DNA of 64,000 bases from Methanosarcina barkeri MS (GTDB taxonomy: Archaea; Halobacteriota; Methanosarcinia; Methanosarcinales; Methanosarcinaceae). The first letter of the stretch is position 1, and each line of letters starts with the position of its first letter. The notes beneath the pieces were generated by a model that saw only the letters and a program-made list of their open reading frames with translations, searched no databases and was not told the origin of the DNA. Position numbers and translations under genes: made by a program. Below, in pieces: positions 45,453-54,658 of this stretch. The stretch spans positions 2,777,168 to 2,841,167 of the forward strand of contig NZ_CP009528.1 of assembly GCF_000970025.1 (NCBI RefSeq), read 5' to 3'.

Positions 45453-46778
45453 GGCTCTTCGTCGTTTCAGATGGGTATGTTTTTATATTAAAAATACAAT
45501 ATAAATAGGTATTATAATATTTGATAAAAATAACTGCAGGAGTTTGATATCCCATTTGTGAAAAAACATTTGAAATACCTTTGAATGTCAAAGAACCTTG
45601 GCAAATAACCAATGCTGAATTTGATTTAACATCTGAAAAACTTAATATTTGGATTGATTTTAAACGTGGTTCCAAATTTCCCTGTCCTAAGTGTGGCAAA
45701 CCAAACTGCTCAGCTTATGATACTAAGGAAAAAGTGTTACGGCATATTAACTACTTTCAATATTCTACATATTTGCACTGTAGAATTCCAAGAATAGAAT
45801 GTGAAAATTGTGGAGTTCTTCAAATAAAAGTTCCATGGGCTCGCGAAAAAAGCAACTTTACTCTTCGAATGGAAGCTCTGATCCTGGAGCTATCAAAAAG
45901 AATGCCAGTGTTACAAATTGGGAAGTTGCTTGGAGAATATGACAAAAAGCTTTGGAGAGTCATAAACCATTACACTGACAATGCAAGGTCTAAAGAGGAT
46001 TTATCGGATGTATGTGTTGTTGGTATAGATGAAACTTCATGCAAGAAAGGACATGAATACATAACTCTTGTTGTTGATATAAAAGATTCAAAAGTAATAT
46101 TTGCTTGTGAAGGAAAAGACTCTTCAACTATTACCAGTTTTAGCAAAGATCTGCAAGATCATAATGGAAACAAAAGCAACATTAAATCGGTATGTTGCGA
46201 CATGTCTCCCTCATATATCAGTGGAATTTCTATAGAATTTCCAGATGCAAAAATTACATTCGATAAATTCCATGTGATGAAAGCGATGAATGAAGGATTA
46301 AATGAAGTAAGGATACAAGAACAAAAAAAACAAAGGAACTCAAAAATACCAAATTCATATGGATTACGAACAAGGAAAATCTAACTGATAAACAGAGAAA
46401 AAGGCTTTTAAAACTCCAAAATCAAAAACTGGATACATTCAGAGCATATAATATAAAAGAAAGTCTTAGAAAGTTCTGGGAATACAAAAGCCGAGAGGAA
46501 GCTGAACAATATCTAAAAAAGTGGTATTTTTGGGCAACTCATAGCAGATTAGAAGCAATAATTGAGGTTGCTAAAACCATTAAAAGTCATTGGGATGGAA
46601 TTCTAAACTACTTTGATTCCAGAGTCACTAACGGAATTGTGGAAGGTATTAACAGTATTGTACAGTTGATAAAAAGAAATGCTAGAGGATATCGAAACAC
46701 TCAGTATTTTATTACTAATATCTATCTAAAATTAGGAAAGTTAGATTTCAAACTACCCATCTGAAACGACGAAGAGCC
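45453..46778 (+). mobile_element. ISL3-family insertion sequence, complete ends and 8-bp target duplication
   Basis: 1326 bp. Perfect 25-base terminal inverted repeats (GGCTCTTCGTCGTTTCAGAT followed by GGGTA). Flanked by TAATTATT at 45445-45452 and again at 46779-46786, an exact 8-base target duplication, which fits ISL3. The intact ends and duplication show a recent insertion. It sits between the nuclease gene and grpE; the nuclease stop codon lies inside the right-hand duplication. Confidence 0.95.
45581..46764 (+). pseudogene. ISL3-type transposase, frameshifted at an A8 run
   Basis: The first frame (TTG start at 45581 to stop 46384) has the zinc-finger CPKCG...CENCG, then catalytic Asp in VVGIDETSCKKG and Asp in VCCDMSPSYISG. 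The second frame, minus one, continues KNTKFIWITNKENLTDKQRKR, with the catalytic Glu in NGIVEGINSI, to the stop at 46764. The join is at GAACAAAAAAAACAAAGG around 46320: one A fewer than an in-frame version. Either a fresh inactivating mutation or a slippery site (A-AAA-AAA) allowing -1 frameshifting. DDE residues are all present when joined. Confidence 0.85.
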
Positions 46779-46781
46779 TAA

Positions 46782-48239
46782 TTATTGTTTGCTCATATAC
46801 TCACCACCAACATGTCCTGTTCTCTTATGGTATTCTTCTGTTGGGACAAGTTGCATCCTCGAGAAGTCTTGATGATGGTGCCATGTAAAACCAGGAATCT
46901 GGGCTCTTCCTCCTTTTATTGCACTCAATTGTTCTGGAGTAAAGCTTGTCAGACTAGCGTTTCTTTTTTGATCAGGATCTTGAAGTGATTTTCGAAGTGA
47001 TCTAGTTGCAGCTCTTTTATGGGCTTCACTATCATGTTTCGAAGCAATATTTTCTGGAATTCTTGTGTCAAATACAGCAACGTCATCAAAAATTGGAAAA
47101 CCTTTTAAATCATATACAATTCCAGTTATTGGATGTTTTTCACCAGCCATATGAACCATTTTTGCGTCATTTGGTGGAATAGTTGATGAACTAACTTGCC
47201 CTGGATATCTCCTCTTTAATACATCCGCTATCTCTCTTGATGATAGAGCCATTGTGTTTCCTGAGCCATATTCATCGTTTTCAGATTGTTGTTCTAAACC
47301 ATTCAGTTCTGGCTTGCCCATCTCATGTTCACCAGCTTTATCTGTCTCATTAACTTTAGTTTCTGCATTAGGTTGAATATCTACATTTATCTTATCGTTT
47401 TCTGATTCGGTCTTAGATTCACCAGCTTTTATCTCATCTTTTTCAGATTCGATCTCATCACCAGTTTCACCTGTCTCATCAGTTTTTATCTCATCTTTTT
47501 CAGATTCTGTCTTAAGATAGTCGTTACGCTCAGCGTTTAATTCTTCACTGAATCCAGTTTTTCCATCGCCTTTATTAATCCTACTCAGCTCTTCACCAGT
47601 TTCACCTGTCTCATCAGTTTTTATCTCATCTTTTTCAGATTCTGTCTTAAGATAGTCGTTACGTTCAGCGTCTAATTCTTCACTGAATCCACTGTTTTCA
47701 TCGCCTTTATTAATCCCAGTCTCATCAGCTTTACCTGTCTCACTAACTTTTGTCTTGTCGTTTTCAGGATCTATATTATTTTTCTTGTCGTTTTCAGGAT
47801 CTATATTTTTTTTCTTGTCGTTTTCAGGCTTTATCTTAAGATAGTCGTTGTTATGCTCATCTTTTAATTCTTCACTGAATCTACTGTTTCCATCGCCTTT
47901 ATTAATCCCAGTCTCATCAGCTTTACCTGTCTCACTAACTTTTTTCTTGTCGTTTTCAGGATCTATATTATTTTTCTTGTCGTTTTCAGGATCTATATTA
48001 TTTTTCTTGTCGTTTTCAGGATCTATATTATTTTTCTTATCGTTTTCAGGCTTTATCTTAAGATAGTCGTTGTTATGCTCATCTTTTAATTCTTTACTGA
48101 ATCTACTGTTTCCATCGCCTTTATTAATCCCTGTCTCACCAACTTCGCCAGCTTTACTTATTTCACCTTCACCTGTCTTATTAAGTTCACCTAGCTTGTT
48201 CTTTACACCATTGTTATTAGTGTCTTCCAATCCAGACAT
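46782..48239 (-). CDS. Repeat-rich protein with C-terminal WHH/HNH-type nuclease (polymorphic-toxin-like)
   Basis: 485 residues from the ATG at 48239, chosen for a near-perfect AGGAGGT seven bases before it. About 20-300 is built of nested repeats rich in Asp, Asn, Lys and Glu: a unit ETGINKGDGNSRFSEELKDE and an octad IDPENDKK. Then AHKR...RKSLQDP, and at the end IPGFTWHHHQDFSRMQLVP...YHKRTGHVGG, the conserved pattern of the HNH/endonuclease VII-fold WHH toxin nucleases. In that class the variable nuclease tip is delivered to rivals and neutralised by a neighbouring immunity protein. No signal peptide. It follows the HerA-type ATPase gene by 178 bases. Nuclease call from motif; delivery role inferred. 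Confidence 0.8.
   Translation of the reverse strand: MSGLEDTNNNGVKNKLGELNKTGEGEISKAGEVGETGINKGDGNSRFSKELKDEHNNDYLKIKPENDKKNNIDPENDKKNNIDPENDKKNNIDPENDKKKVSETGKADETGINKGDGNSRFSEELKDEHNNDYLKIKPENDKKKNIDPENDKKNNIDPENDKTKVSETGKADETGINKGDENSGFSEELDAERNDYLKTESEKDEIKTDETGETGEELSRINKGDGKTGFSEELNAERNDYLKTESEKDEIKTDETGETGDEIESEKDEIKAGESKTESENDKINVDIQPNAETKVNETDKAGEHEMGKPELNGLEQQSENDEYGSGNTMALSSREIADVLKRRYPGQVSSSTIPPNDAKMVHMAGEKHPITGIVYDLKGFPIFDDVAVFDTRIPENIASKHDSEAHKRAATRSLRKSLQDPDQKRNASLTSFTPEQLSAIKGGRAQIPGFTWHHHQDFSRMQLVPTEEYHKRTGHVGGEYMSKQ
47440..48190 (-). repeat. Nested tandem repeats in the nuclease gene
   Basis: Near-identical blocks at about 47850-48100 and 47690-47880 and at 47470-47690, each containing CTTGTCGTTTTCAGGATCTA (encoding the DPENDKK octad) one to four times. 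Strong length instability is expected. Confidence 0.85.
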
Positions 48240-48417
48240 ACATTTACCTCCTGCGAAATAGTATAGCTGGCACTTCTCTATAATCCTGCACTGATTTAGG
48301 AAAGCCACCATTTTGCCTAGAAACAATCACTTTTTTGTTTATTTACTATTGAAATGAGACTTATTGACTGAGTTATCGGATTTTTCATTTATTAATAGAG
48401 TATTGGTAGAGTCTTTT

Positions 48418-51400
48418 TTAAAATATTTTTCTGACGCAATAATGTACAAATTTATATCTCTCACTATTGTTCGGTTCACTTTGGATCTTGTAGTCTAAGA
48501 GTTTTATAAATACTGTTTTTCTTGTTTGTTCATCAAAATCTGCATAGAGATCCAAGTTCTTAGTGATATAATCAACATATATTCTACAAGCTTTAACAGT
48601 AGGATTATCAATCTCTGACTTTTTTGGAAGCTTTTGTAATTCCGATGTGTTTGGTAGTTTATCTTCAAACATTCTAAACAAATCATTACAATTCATAAGT
48701 TTAAAAATGAGTTCAAAAAAAGCAAATTGTTTTTGTTTCGTCTCAAACTTTTTCTGATATTCCAAAAGAAGATTTCTTATATCAGTTTTGGCGAGCTTGG
48801 AAACTTTTGCAGAATTAATAATTGTATTGAACCACGCCATATTAAAGATCTTGTCTTCATCTTGGAGAATGAGTTCAGTAAGTAATTCTCCTATTAAAGC
48901 CGTTCTATTCTTTCGATCTTGAATCGGAGTTGATGATATTTCATATAGATCACTGCTCTTATCTATTTTTGTTAAAACGGGCTCTAACCAGTTATTTTGA
49001 CATATCGCAGCAACGCCTTTATCCAGTTTAGTTAATTCCATAATCTGTTCATCAGTTAGACCAATTGAGCAACCGGCAACCTCGCAATCGTTCCTTTCAG
49101 GTAATCTCATAATTATTTTTGTATTGGTGTTTTTTATTGCTGATATGTCTACGGACGTTGGGGACTGATCGACAATAATAAATCCTTCACCAAATGTTCT
49201 CATTTCAGCTATAGAATTGCTTATCATTTCAACGGATTTGCCCTGAACATTTGAAGATTCTTGATCCTGGTCTACAGAGGTTCTTTTCAAAAGGTTATGT
49301 GCTTCTTCCAGTATGGTTACATGCTTAAGCGGCAGGTTTGTGCCACCTGACGTTGATTGTCTAAACTCACTCAACTTTAATACCAACATGCCCATTAGCA
49401 ATGCCTTTGTTTCAACAGATCCTATACGACTCAGGTCAACAATTGTATTTTGATTAAATAGCACATCATCGTCGATTGCATGCCCCAAAAAAATTTGCCC
49501 GACCAGACCATCTGTTAAAGATTCGACACGGGTCACCAGAGATCCAACATAATTTCCCTTTACTTCATCGGAAAACTTAGATTCGTTGAGCAACTTAGGC
49601 AAGATGTCAACGATATCTTTGAATGTTGGGAATTTTCCGTTCCCTCGATTAATATGTATAGAGTGATTTAAGTCCCAGCCATGAAGAATATATGCTTTCT
49701 CAAATGATGCTTTCAAAAATGCTGGCATAGCTGCATATAATGGCCAGCATGCACTGAATATTTCTATAAGTCTATCCAGATGTTCTAATACATGAATTTC
49801 TCCATTAAACTCAAATGGATTTATACTCAACATGTCATAATATCGTGGATTTGTTGTAAATATGTTAATATCCGGCATGCCACCAAAAGCTAATTTGTAT
49901 TCACCTTTTGCTGGCTCAATGACCAAAAATTTAACATTATTTTTTTGCGATATTAATTCATCTATAATTTTGTAAGTTGTGTTTGATTTTCCTGAGCCGG
50001 TCGATCCGGTTATGAAGCAATGTGCTGTTAAGCTCTCTAAATCCAACTTCACTCTATTGTTCTCGAATACCTCCCCCATATGGTAGATGGCCCCAATGTC
50101 AATATTTCGAGAGTTATCTTTTTGCTCTTTTACAAACACATTTCTACCGAATGCAACAGAATTAACAGATGTGACACCGACTACAGATTTGTGCGGAATT
50201 CCCATCAAAATAGGCAACTCAACACCACTAATCATACTTGCTGGAGTAATTGTTTGTTCTGTGTAATTGCCCTCTCCACTATTAGGAAGATATCTAAACT
50301 GAGGATGCAAACCATGCCGGAGATGATCCAAAATTATTAAGCTATTATCTGAATTCTCATATTCATTATTCCACAGGTTTATGAATGAATTTTCAACACT
50401 TGTCTTTTCTCCAGCAACCAGCGCTTTATATGTATTAGCTGCGACAATAGATGTTTCGGGATCTTCAGAAATGAAATAACAGGCACTGTCCCATAATCCG
50501 TATGCTTCGCAATTTTTGATTCTATCTAATTGCTCATCTATCTTCTCTAATAATTCCTGTACAGTCTTATTTTGTCTGGTAATAGCTATACTTGTAGACG
50601 TTCCTTCCGTAGTCGTCCTTGTATCTGATTTTGTGTTGCTTGTAGACTCAGATTCAGAACGCGTATCAGTATGGCCAGTAGAAGATCCGGTAGAGCTCCC
50701 AGTATTTGTTCCTTCATTTTTACCAGAATTAAACCCAAGTAAAAAAATAGAATAATTACGACCATGATACCGAGATTTACTTGTTCCACTGGAGGTACTC
50801 GTGTTTGTTCCGGTTGTGTCGCTAACGCCCTCGTTTATCGATTTTGAGAAGCTATCACTTATTCCTATAGCTACAGCTTCACTATTATTTTCGCCATACG
50901 TCATATTTGCCTGTGAGAATTGTGAAAGTGTGGAATAAAGCTCCTCATATCCTCGTTTCTTGTTTTCCAAATCAGCTTTACTTAACGGTGAAGAGATTAA
51001 TACCGCAGTGTACTTTTCACCGGACATAGAATCAATAAATTTCTCCATTCCCTGTACAAATTTATCCTTATCATCGTCTCTTGCGCTAGGAACAATTGAA
51101 ACGGAAGAAACAGCCATATTAGAATATACGCTGGGAATATGAGACTCTAATATTCTTTCAATTTCTGAAGATGATTGTTCATTTATTTCAATACCAGGGA
51201 AATTTCCTCTCAAGCTTTTCTGCAAAATTTCTTTTGCGGTATTTGGTTGATTAACATCTCTTGTTCCGAGGTAAAACTTTACACCTTCTTTATCACTGAA
51301 AATAACAAGTAAAGCTGAACTTCCAAAATTCGATAATGCACTATAAACACTAACGAGTTTATCGTTAATGTTCTCATCAACGTCATATACAATTTTGCTA

Positions 51401-51579
51401 ACTTCAAACATCGAGATATATGAGAAAGAGCGTTGAATATCTTCTAATGGTATCGGGTCGCATTTACCTATATCAATTAAATAGTTTTTATTTATAAACA
51501 GGTCTGCAATTTCCAATCCATTTTGCATGATTTCAGAAACACGATTTTGCATTTTGGTCCTTTCTTCGGTATATCTCAT
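48418..51579 (-). CDS. HerA/FtsK-like ATPase with Ser/Thr/Gly-rich insertion
   Basis: 1053 residues, first gene of the cluster. Residues 1-235 form an alpha/beta region; about 235-345 is a low-complexity Ser/Thr/Gly/Glu stretch (TGTNTSTSSGTSKSR, GSSTGSSTGHTDTRSESEST) interrupted by NYSIFLLGFN. The motor domain from about 480 has Walker A ITGSTGSGKSNT near 525, VIEPAKGEYK after it, Walker B HVTILEEAHNLLKR near 755, and a late arginine-rich IIMRLPERNDCEVA. This is the HerA/VirB4-like class of hexameric pumps that move DNA or proteins. No signal or clear membrane helix. ATG at 51579 follows GAGG by eight bases. It is far longer than DNA-repair HerA and has no NurA partner nearby. Confidence 0.88.
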   Translation of the reverse strand: MRYTEERTKMQNRVSEIMQNGLEIADLFINKNYLIDIGKCDPIPLEDIQRSFSYISMFEVSKIVYDVDENINDKLVSVYSALSNFGSSALLVIFSDKEGVKFYLGTRDVNQPNTAKEILQKSLRGNFPGIEINEQSSSEIERILESHIPSVYSNMAVSSVSIVPSARDDDKDKFVQGMEKFIDSMSGEKYTAVLISSPLSKADLENKKRGYEELYSTLSQFSQANMTYGENNSEAVAIGISDSFSKSINEGVSDTTGTNTSTSSGTSKSRYHGRNYSIFLLGFNSGKNEGTNTGSSTGSSTGHTDTRSESESTSNTKSDTRTTTEGTSTSIAITRQNKTVQELLEKIDEQLDRIKNCEAYGLWDSACYFISEDPETSIVAANTYKALVAGEKTSVENSFINLWNNEYENSDNSLIILDHLRHGLHPQFRYLPNSGEGNYTEQTITPASMISGVELPILMGIPHKSVVGVTSVNSVAFGRNVFVKEQKDNSRNIDIGAIYHMGEVFENNRVKLDLESLTAHCFITGSTGSGKSNTTYKIIDELISQKNNVKFLVIEPAKGEYKLAFGGMPDINIFTTNPRYYDMLSINPFEFNGEIHVLEHLDRLIEIFSACWPLYAAMPAFLKASFEKAYILHGWDLNHSIHINRGNGKFPTFKDIVDILPKLLNESKFSDEVKGNYVGSLVTRVESLTDGLVGQIFLGHAIDDDVLFNQNTIVDLSRIGSVETKALLMGMLVLKLSEFRQSTSGGTNLPLKHVTILEEAHNLLKRTSVDQDQESSNVQGKSVEMISNSIAEMRTFGEGFIIVDQSPTSVDISAIKNTNTKIIMRLPERNDCEVAGCSIGLTDEQIMELTKLDKGVAAICQNNWLEPVLTKIDKSSDLYEISSTPIQDRKNRTALIGELLTELILQDEDKIFNMAWFNTIINSAKVSKLAKTDIRNLLLEYQKKFETKQKQFAFFELIFKLMNCNDLFRMFEDKLPNTSELQKLPKKSEIDNPTVKACRIYVDYITKNLDLYADFDEQTRKTVFIKLLDYKIQSEPNNSERYKFVHYCVRKIF

Positions 51580-51738
51580 AAGTTAGGCCTCTATTTTGAT
51601 AAAATAGTCATCCTACTCCATCTTCATACCCATATCGACAAGTTGACCTAATTATAGATATATATTCTCATATTGTTCTCAAGTCATAGAATTAAAATCA
51701 AGCAGAGCTTCTGAAGAGGTAGGAGGTATTTTCTACCG

Positions 51739-51945
51739 ATGACTTTTAAAAATTTATTTGGTTATAAAAATAGCTTATTGCCAATCTGTCAGGAACCATA
51801 TTGTTTAGAACTTAAAACTAAACCTGAAAAACAAATTAGAAAAAGGAAGTTAAAAAATAGTTTTGAAAAAAAAATTTTAAAAAAGCCACAGAATAAAAAC
51901 CACAGCTTTCTATGTTTACTTATCTGTGTTTATTTGTTAGTTTAA
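51739..51945 (+). CDS. Doubtful small basic protein
   Basis: 68 codons, preceded by TAGGAGGTA about 11 bases upstream, Lys-rich with a hydrophobic C-terminal segment (HSFLCLLICVYLLV). No family recognised. It lies between the HerA-type gene and the thermosome gene, opposite strand. Could be a small membrane peptide or chance. Confidence 0.25.
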   Translation: MTFKNLFGYKNSLLPICQEPYCLELKTKPEKQIRKRKLKNSFEKKILKKPQNKNHSFLCLLICVYLLV

Positions 51946-51958
51946 CTTAAACCCGGCT

Positions 51959-53602
51959 TTACCTGCGCATGTTAAGTGCAGGAGCTGCCATGCCATCATA
52001 AGTGCTTGCCATATGCTCGGGTTTGACATTCTGCATGTCAGCGCGCTGGGCGCGGAGCATGTCGTCCACACGGAGCACCATCACTGCGGCTTCGGAGCCA
52101 GCTTTGACGGAGTTGATCTTAACCCTGATGGGGTCAACAATGCCTTTTTCGAGCATATCTTCGGCAGCACCGGTATTGATATTTAAGCCTGCATTTTTGT
52201 TTTCGGCGTGCTTTGCCCTGAGGTTCACTATTGTGTTGATAGTATCCAGACCTGCATTTCTGGCAATTGTCCTCGGGATTTCTTCAATGGCGTCTGCAAA
52301 AGCCCTGATTGCCATCTGTTCACGACCACCTATGCTTGCAGCATATGCACGAAGCCCAAGTGCAACTTCGACCTCGGAAGCTCCACCGCCTGCAACTATC
52401 CTGCTGTCTTCTATGGCACATTTTACTACCCTGAGGGCATCGTCAATTGCACGTTCAAGGTTGTCAACTATGTGCTCTGTACCGCCCCTGATGACAATGG
52501 ATACGGATTTTGCACCTTTGCAGTCTCTGAGGTAGGTCTTACCCTGGTCGCCGTCCCGATCCTGTTCAAGGAGCCCGGCATGTCCGAGTTCTTTCGAGGT
52601 CAGTTCTTTGATATTGCGGATAGGCCTGCCGCCTGTGGCATCTACAAGGTGCTGCATGTCATCGTTCTTAACCCTGCGGGTTGCATAAATTCCCCGGCTT
52701 TGCAGGTAGGCTGCGATTTTGTCATCCATGCCTTTGGAACAGAAAACTGCATTTGCCCCTGCCCTGATGACATAGTCTGCCATCTCAAATAGAGCTTCTT
52801 CTTCCTGCTTTACAAAACCCTCAAGGTCACCATATGCGTTTATCTGAAGTTTTGCTTTGTTTGCGGTCTTGGCAATCTCCATGGAGGTATCGATCAGAGC
52901 GATTGCAGGGTTTTCAATTCTGAGAGGGAATTTCTTGTCCAGAGCAACCTTGTCTATTACAATGCCTTCAACAAACTCGGTATCTTCGGCCTTGCCGCCG
53001 ACATCTTTTGAAAGAATAACGTCTTTGAGGTCAACTATGCCTCTTTCCCGAATCGCAAGTCCGGCATCCACGCAGAGTTCCGCAATCAAACGGCCGTACT
53101 TTTCAGAAGCTTTGCCCGTAATAGAAGTTCTGGCAACTTCTAAAAGTTTCTCCTTTTCATTATCGGCAGTTGGGATTGCAAGGTTCTCTAAAATCTCAAC
53201 AGCCTTCTCGGCTGCAAGCCTGTACCCCTTGACAACAACTGTCGGGTGGACTCCACTCTCAATAAGCTCTTCTGCCTTTTCCAGCAGACTGCCTGTGAAT
53301 ACAACAGCACTTGTAGTCCCATCCCCAGCCGAACTTTCAAGTGACTCTGCAACTTCGGCCACCATCTTGGCTGCCGGGTGCTCAATGGACATATCATGTA
53401 AAATAGTTGCACCGTCATTTGTGATTGTGATATCCCCGATAGGATTGACAAGCATCTTGTCCATTCCTCTCGGACCAAGCGTGCTCTTGACTATACTGGC
53501 CACTGCCTTTGCAGCCGCAATGTTCATGCTGAGCGCTTCTTTTCCCTTTGTCTCTTCTTTTCTAGGATCTACTATTATGATTGGCTGGCCACCTTTTTCC
53601 AT
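51959..53602 (-). CDS. Thermosome subunit (group II chaperonin)
   Basis: 547 residues from the ATG at 53602, chosen because GGAGG lies 11 bases upstream; the TTG at 53611 is too close to it. ATP-site motifs TLGPRGMDKMLV, GDGTTSAVV with catalytic Asp, and VAGGGASEVEVAL are intact; apical, intermediate and equatorial domains are complete. It assembles into eight-membered double rings that fold cytoplasmic proteins. The C-terminus ends APALNMRR instead of the GGM-rich tail of most subunits. Methanosarcina has several subunit genes, so I do not assign a letter. Confidence 0.95.
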   Translation of the reverse strand: MEKGGQPIIIVDPRKEETKGKEALSMNIAAAKAVASIVKSTLGPRGMDKMLVNPIGDITITNDGATILHDMSIEHPAAKMVAEVAESLESSAGDGTTSAVVFTGSLLEKAEELIESGVHPTVVVKGYRLAAEKAVEILENLAIPTADNEKEKLLEVARTSITGKASEKYGRLIAELCVDAGLAIRERGIVDLKDVILSKDVGGKAEDTEFVEGIVIDKVALDKKFPLRIENPAIALIDTSMEIAKTANKAKLQINAYGDLEGFVKQEEEALFEMADYVIRAGANAVFCSKGMDDKIAAYLQSRGIYATRRVKNDDMQHLVDATGGRPIRNIKELTSKELGHAGLLEQDRDGDQGKTYLRDCKGAKSVSIVIRGGTEHIVDNLERAIDDALRVVKCAIEDSRIVAGGGASEVEVALGLRAYAASIGGREQMAIRAFADAIEEIPRTIARNAGLDTINTIVNLRAKHAENKNAGLNINTGAAEDMLEKGIVDPIRVKINSVKAGSEAAVMVLRVDDMLRAQRADMQNVKPEHMASTYDGMAAPALNMRR

Positions 53603-53837
53603 CTGAACCAAAACCTCCTTAAAATGAAGTCTATGTATCGAAGCTTTTCTACTTGATAATTTGAAGTTGTCCTGGCTATAGTCACTTTTAGCCCGAGATC
53701 AGCCTGAAAATATGATTTCATCAGTTGCCTTGCGTGAAGCAGTATTTGATCAGAAAATAACTGATAATACTTCTATAAAAACATACCGGGTATATTTCGA
53801 TTCTAGAAGATGAAACACTCATAATTCCTGATTACTT

Positions 53838-54536
53838 TCACTTCCTGACTATCTTCACTGATCCGTCTTTTTTCCCGATATAGAGGTCGTCCACATTGGA
53901 AAAAATTCCATGCTCAACAACTCCCGGAATTGAAGATAGTTGAAGGGCCAGACCTTCAGGATCATTTATTACACCGAAATCTGCATCAAGTACAAAGTTT
54001 CCATTGTCGGTTATCACAGGCCCATCTTTTCTCAGAGCTAACCTCAGCTCAGGTTTTCCTCCCAGATCTTTTATTTTTTTAATCACAAGAGTTTTTGCAA
54101 AGGGTAGAACCTCAACCGGCACAGGTTTATCAAGCTGGGTGCTCGTTTTTGATTCGTCGGCTACGACCAGAAAACGTCTTGCAGATGTCGATACTATCTT
54201 TTCCCGAGTATGAGCAGCTCCACCGCCTTTGATTGCGTACAGCTTTGAATCAATCTGATCTGCCCCATCAATGGCGATGTCCAGTTCCGGATGCTGGGAA
54301 AGGGTTGCCAAAGGGATGCCGGCTTCTATAGCAAGCGTTTCAGACTGGTATGAAGTGACAACACCCAGAATTTCGAGCTCCTCTTCTCTGACCCGCCTGC
54401 CGAGTTCTTTTATCGTATATGCAACTGTTGAGCCCGTTCCAAGCCCCACAACCATTCCCGATTCTACCATCCGAGATGCAGCGATGCCAGCTGCACGTTT
54501 TTCCGGGGAATCGGTAGATATATTTCTTTCTGTCAT
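53838..54536 (-). CDS. rpiA: Ribose-5-phosphate isomerase A
   Basis: 232 residues, full length. Family motifs: [18 protein letters not shown] (phosphate loop), AIDGADQID with the catalytic Asp residues, [12 protein letters not shown] with the catalytic-site Lys, and EVLPFA. Interconverts ribulose-5-phosphate and ribose-5-phosphate for nucleotide synthesis. It lies 122 bases after aspS on the same strand, separated by short repeats. Confidence 0.97.
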   Translation of the reverse strand: MTERNISTDSPEKRAAGIAASRMVESGMVVGLGTGSTVAYTIKELGRRVREEELEILGVVTSYQSETLAIEAGIPLATLSQHPELDIAIDGADQIDSKLYAIKGGGAAHTREKIVSTSARRFLVVADESKTSTQLDKPVPVEVLPFAKTLVIKKIKDLGGKPELRLALRKDGPVITDNGNFVLDADFGVINDPEGLALQLSSIPGVVEHGIFSNVDDLYIGKKDGSVKIVRK

Positions 54537-54574
54537 GTTATGTTCCCTTCCGGTTAGAATCCTGAAAAAGTTAT

Positions 54575-54652
54575 GAAATCTCTAAACTGGAGATTAAACT
54601 GGAAATTTTTAAACTGGAGGTTAAACTGGAAACGTTTAAACTCCAAAAAGAA
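54575..54652. repeat. Short tandem repeat between rpiA and aspS
   Basis: Units of TAAACTGGAGATTAAACTGG and variants, four to five copies of a 9-14 base core TAAACTGGA. Confidence 0.85.
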
Positions 54653-54658
54653 GGGATT

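Noticed and set aside
48418-51579. DNA-repair HerA (HerA-NurA system)
   Set aside because: Twice the usual length, Ser/Thr-rich insertion, no NurA neighbour, and located with chaperones and a nuclease instead.
51959-53602. Thermosome as a seventh member of the chaperone cluster
   Set aside because: A 380-base gap separates it from the HerA-type gene, and it is a normal housekeeping chaperonin; adjacency may be chance.
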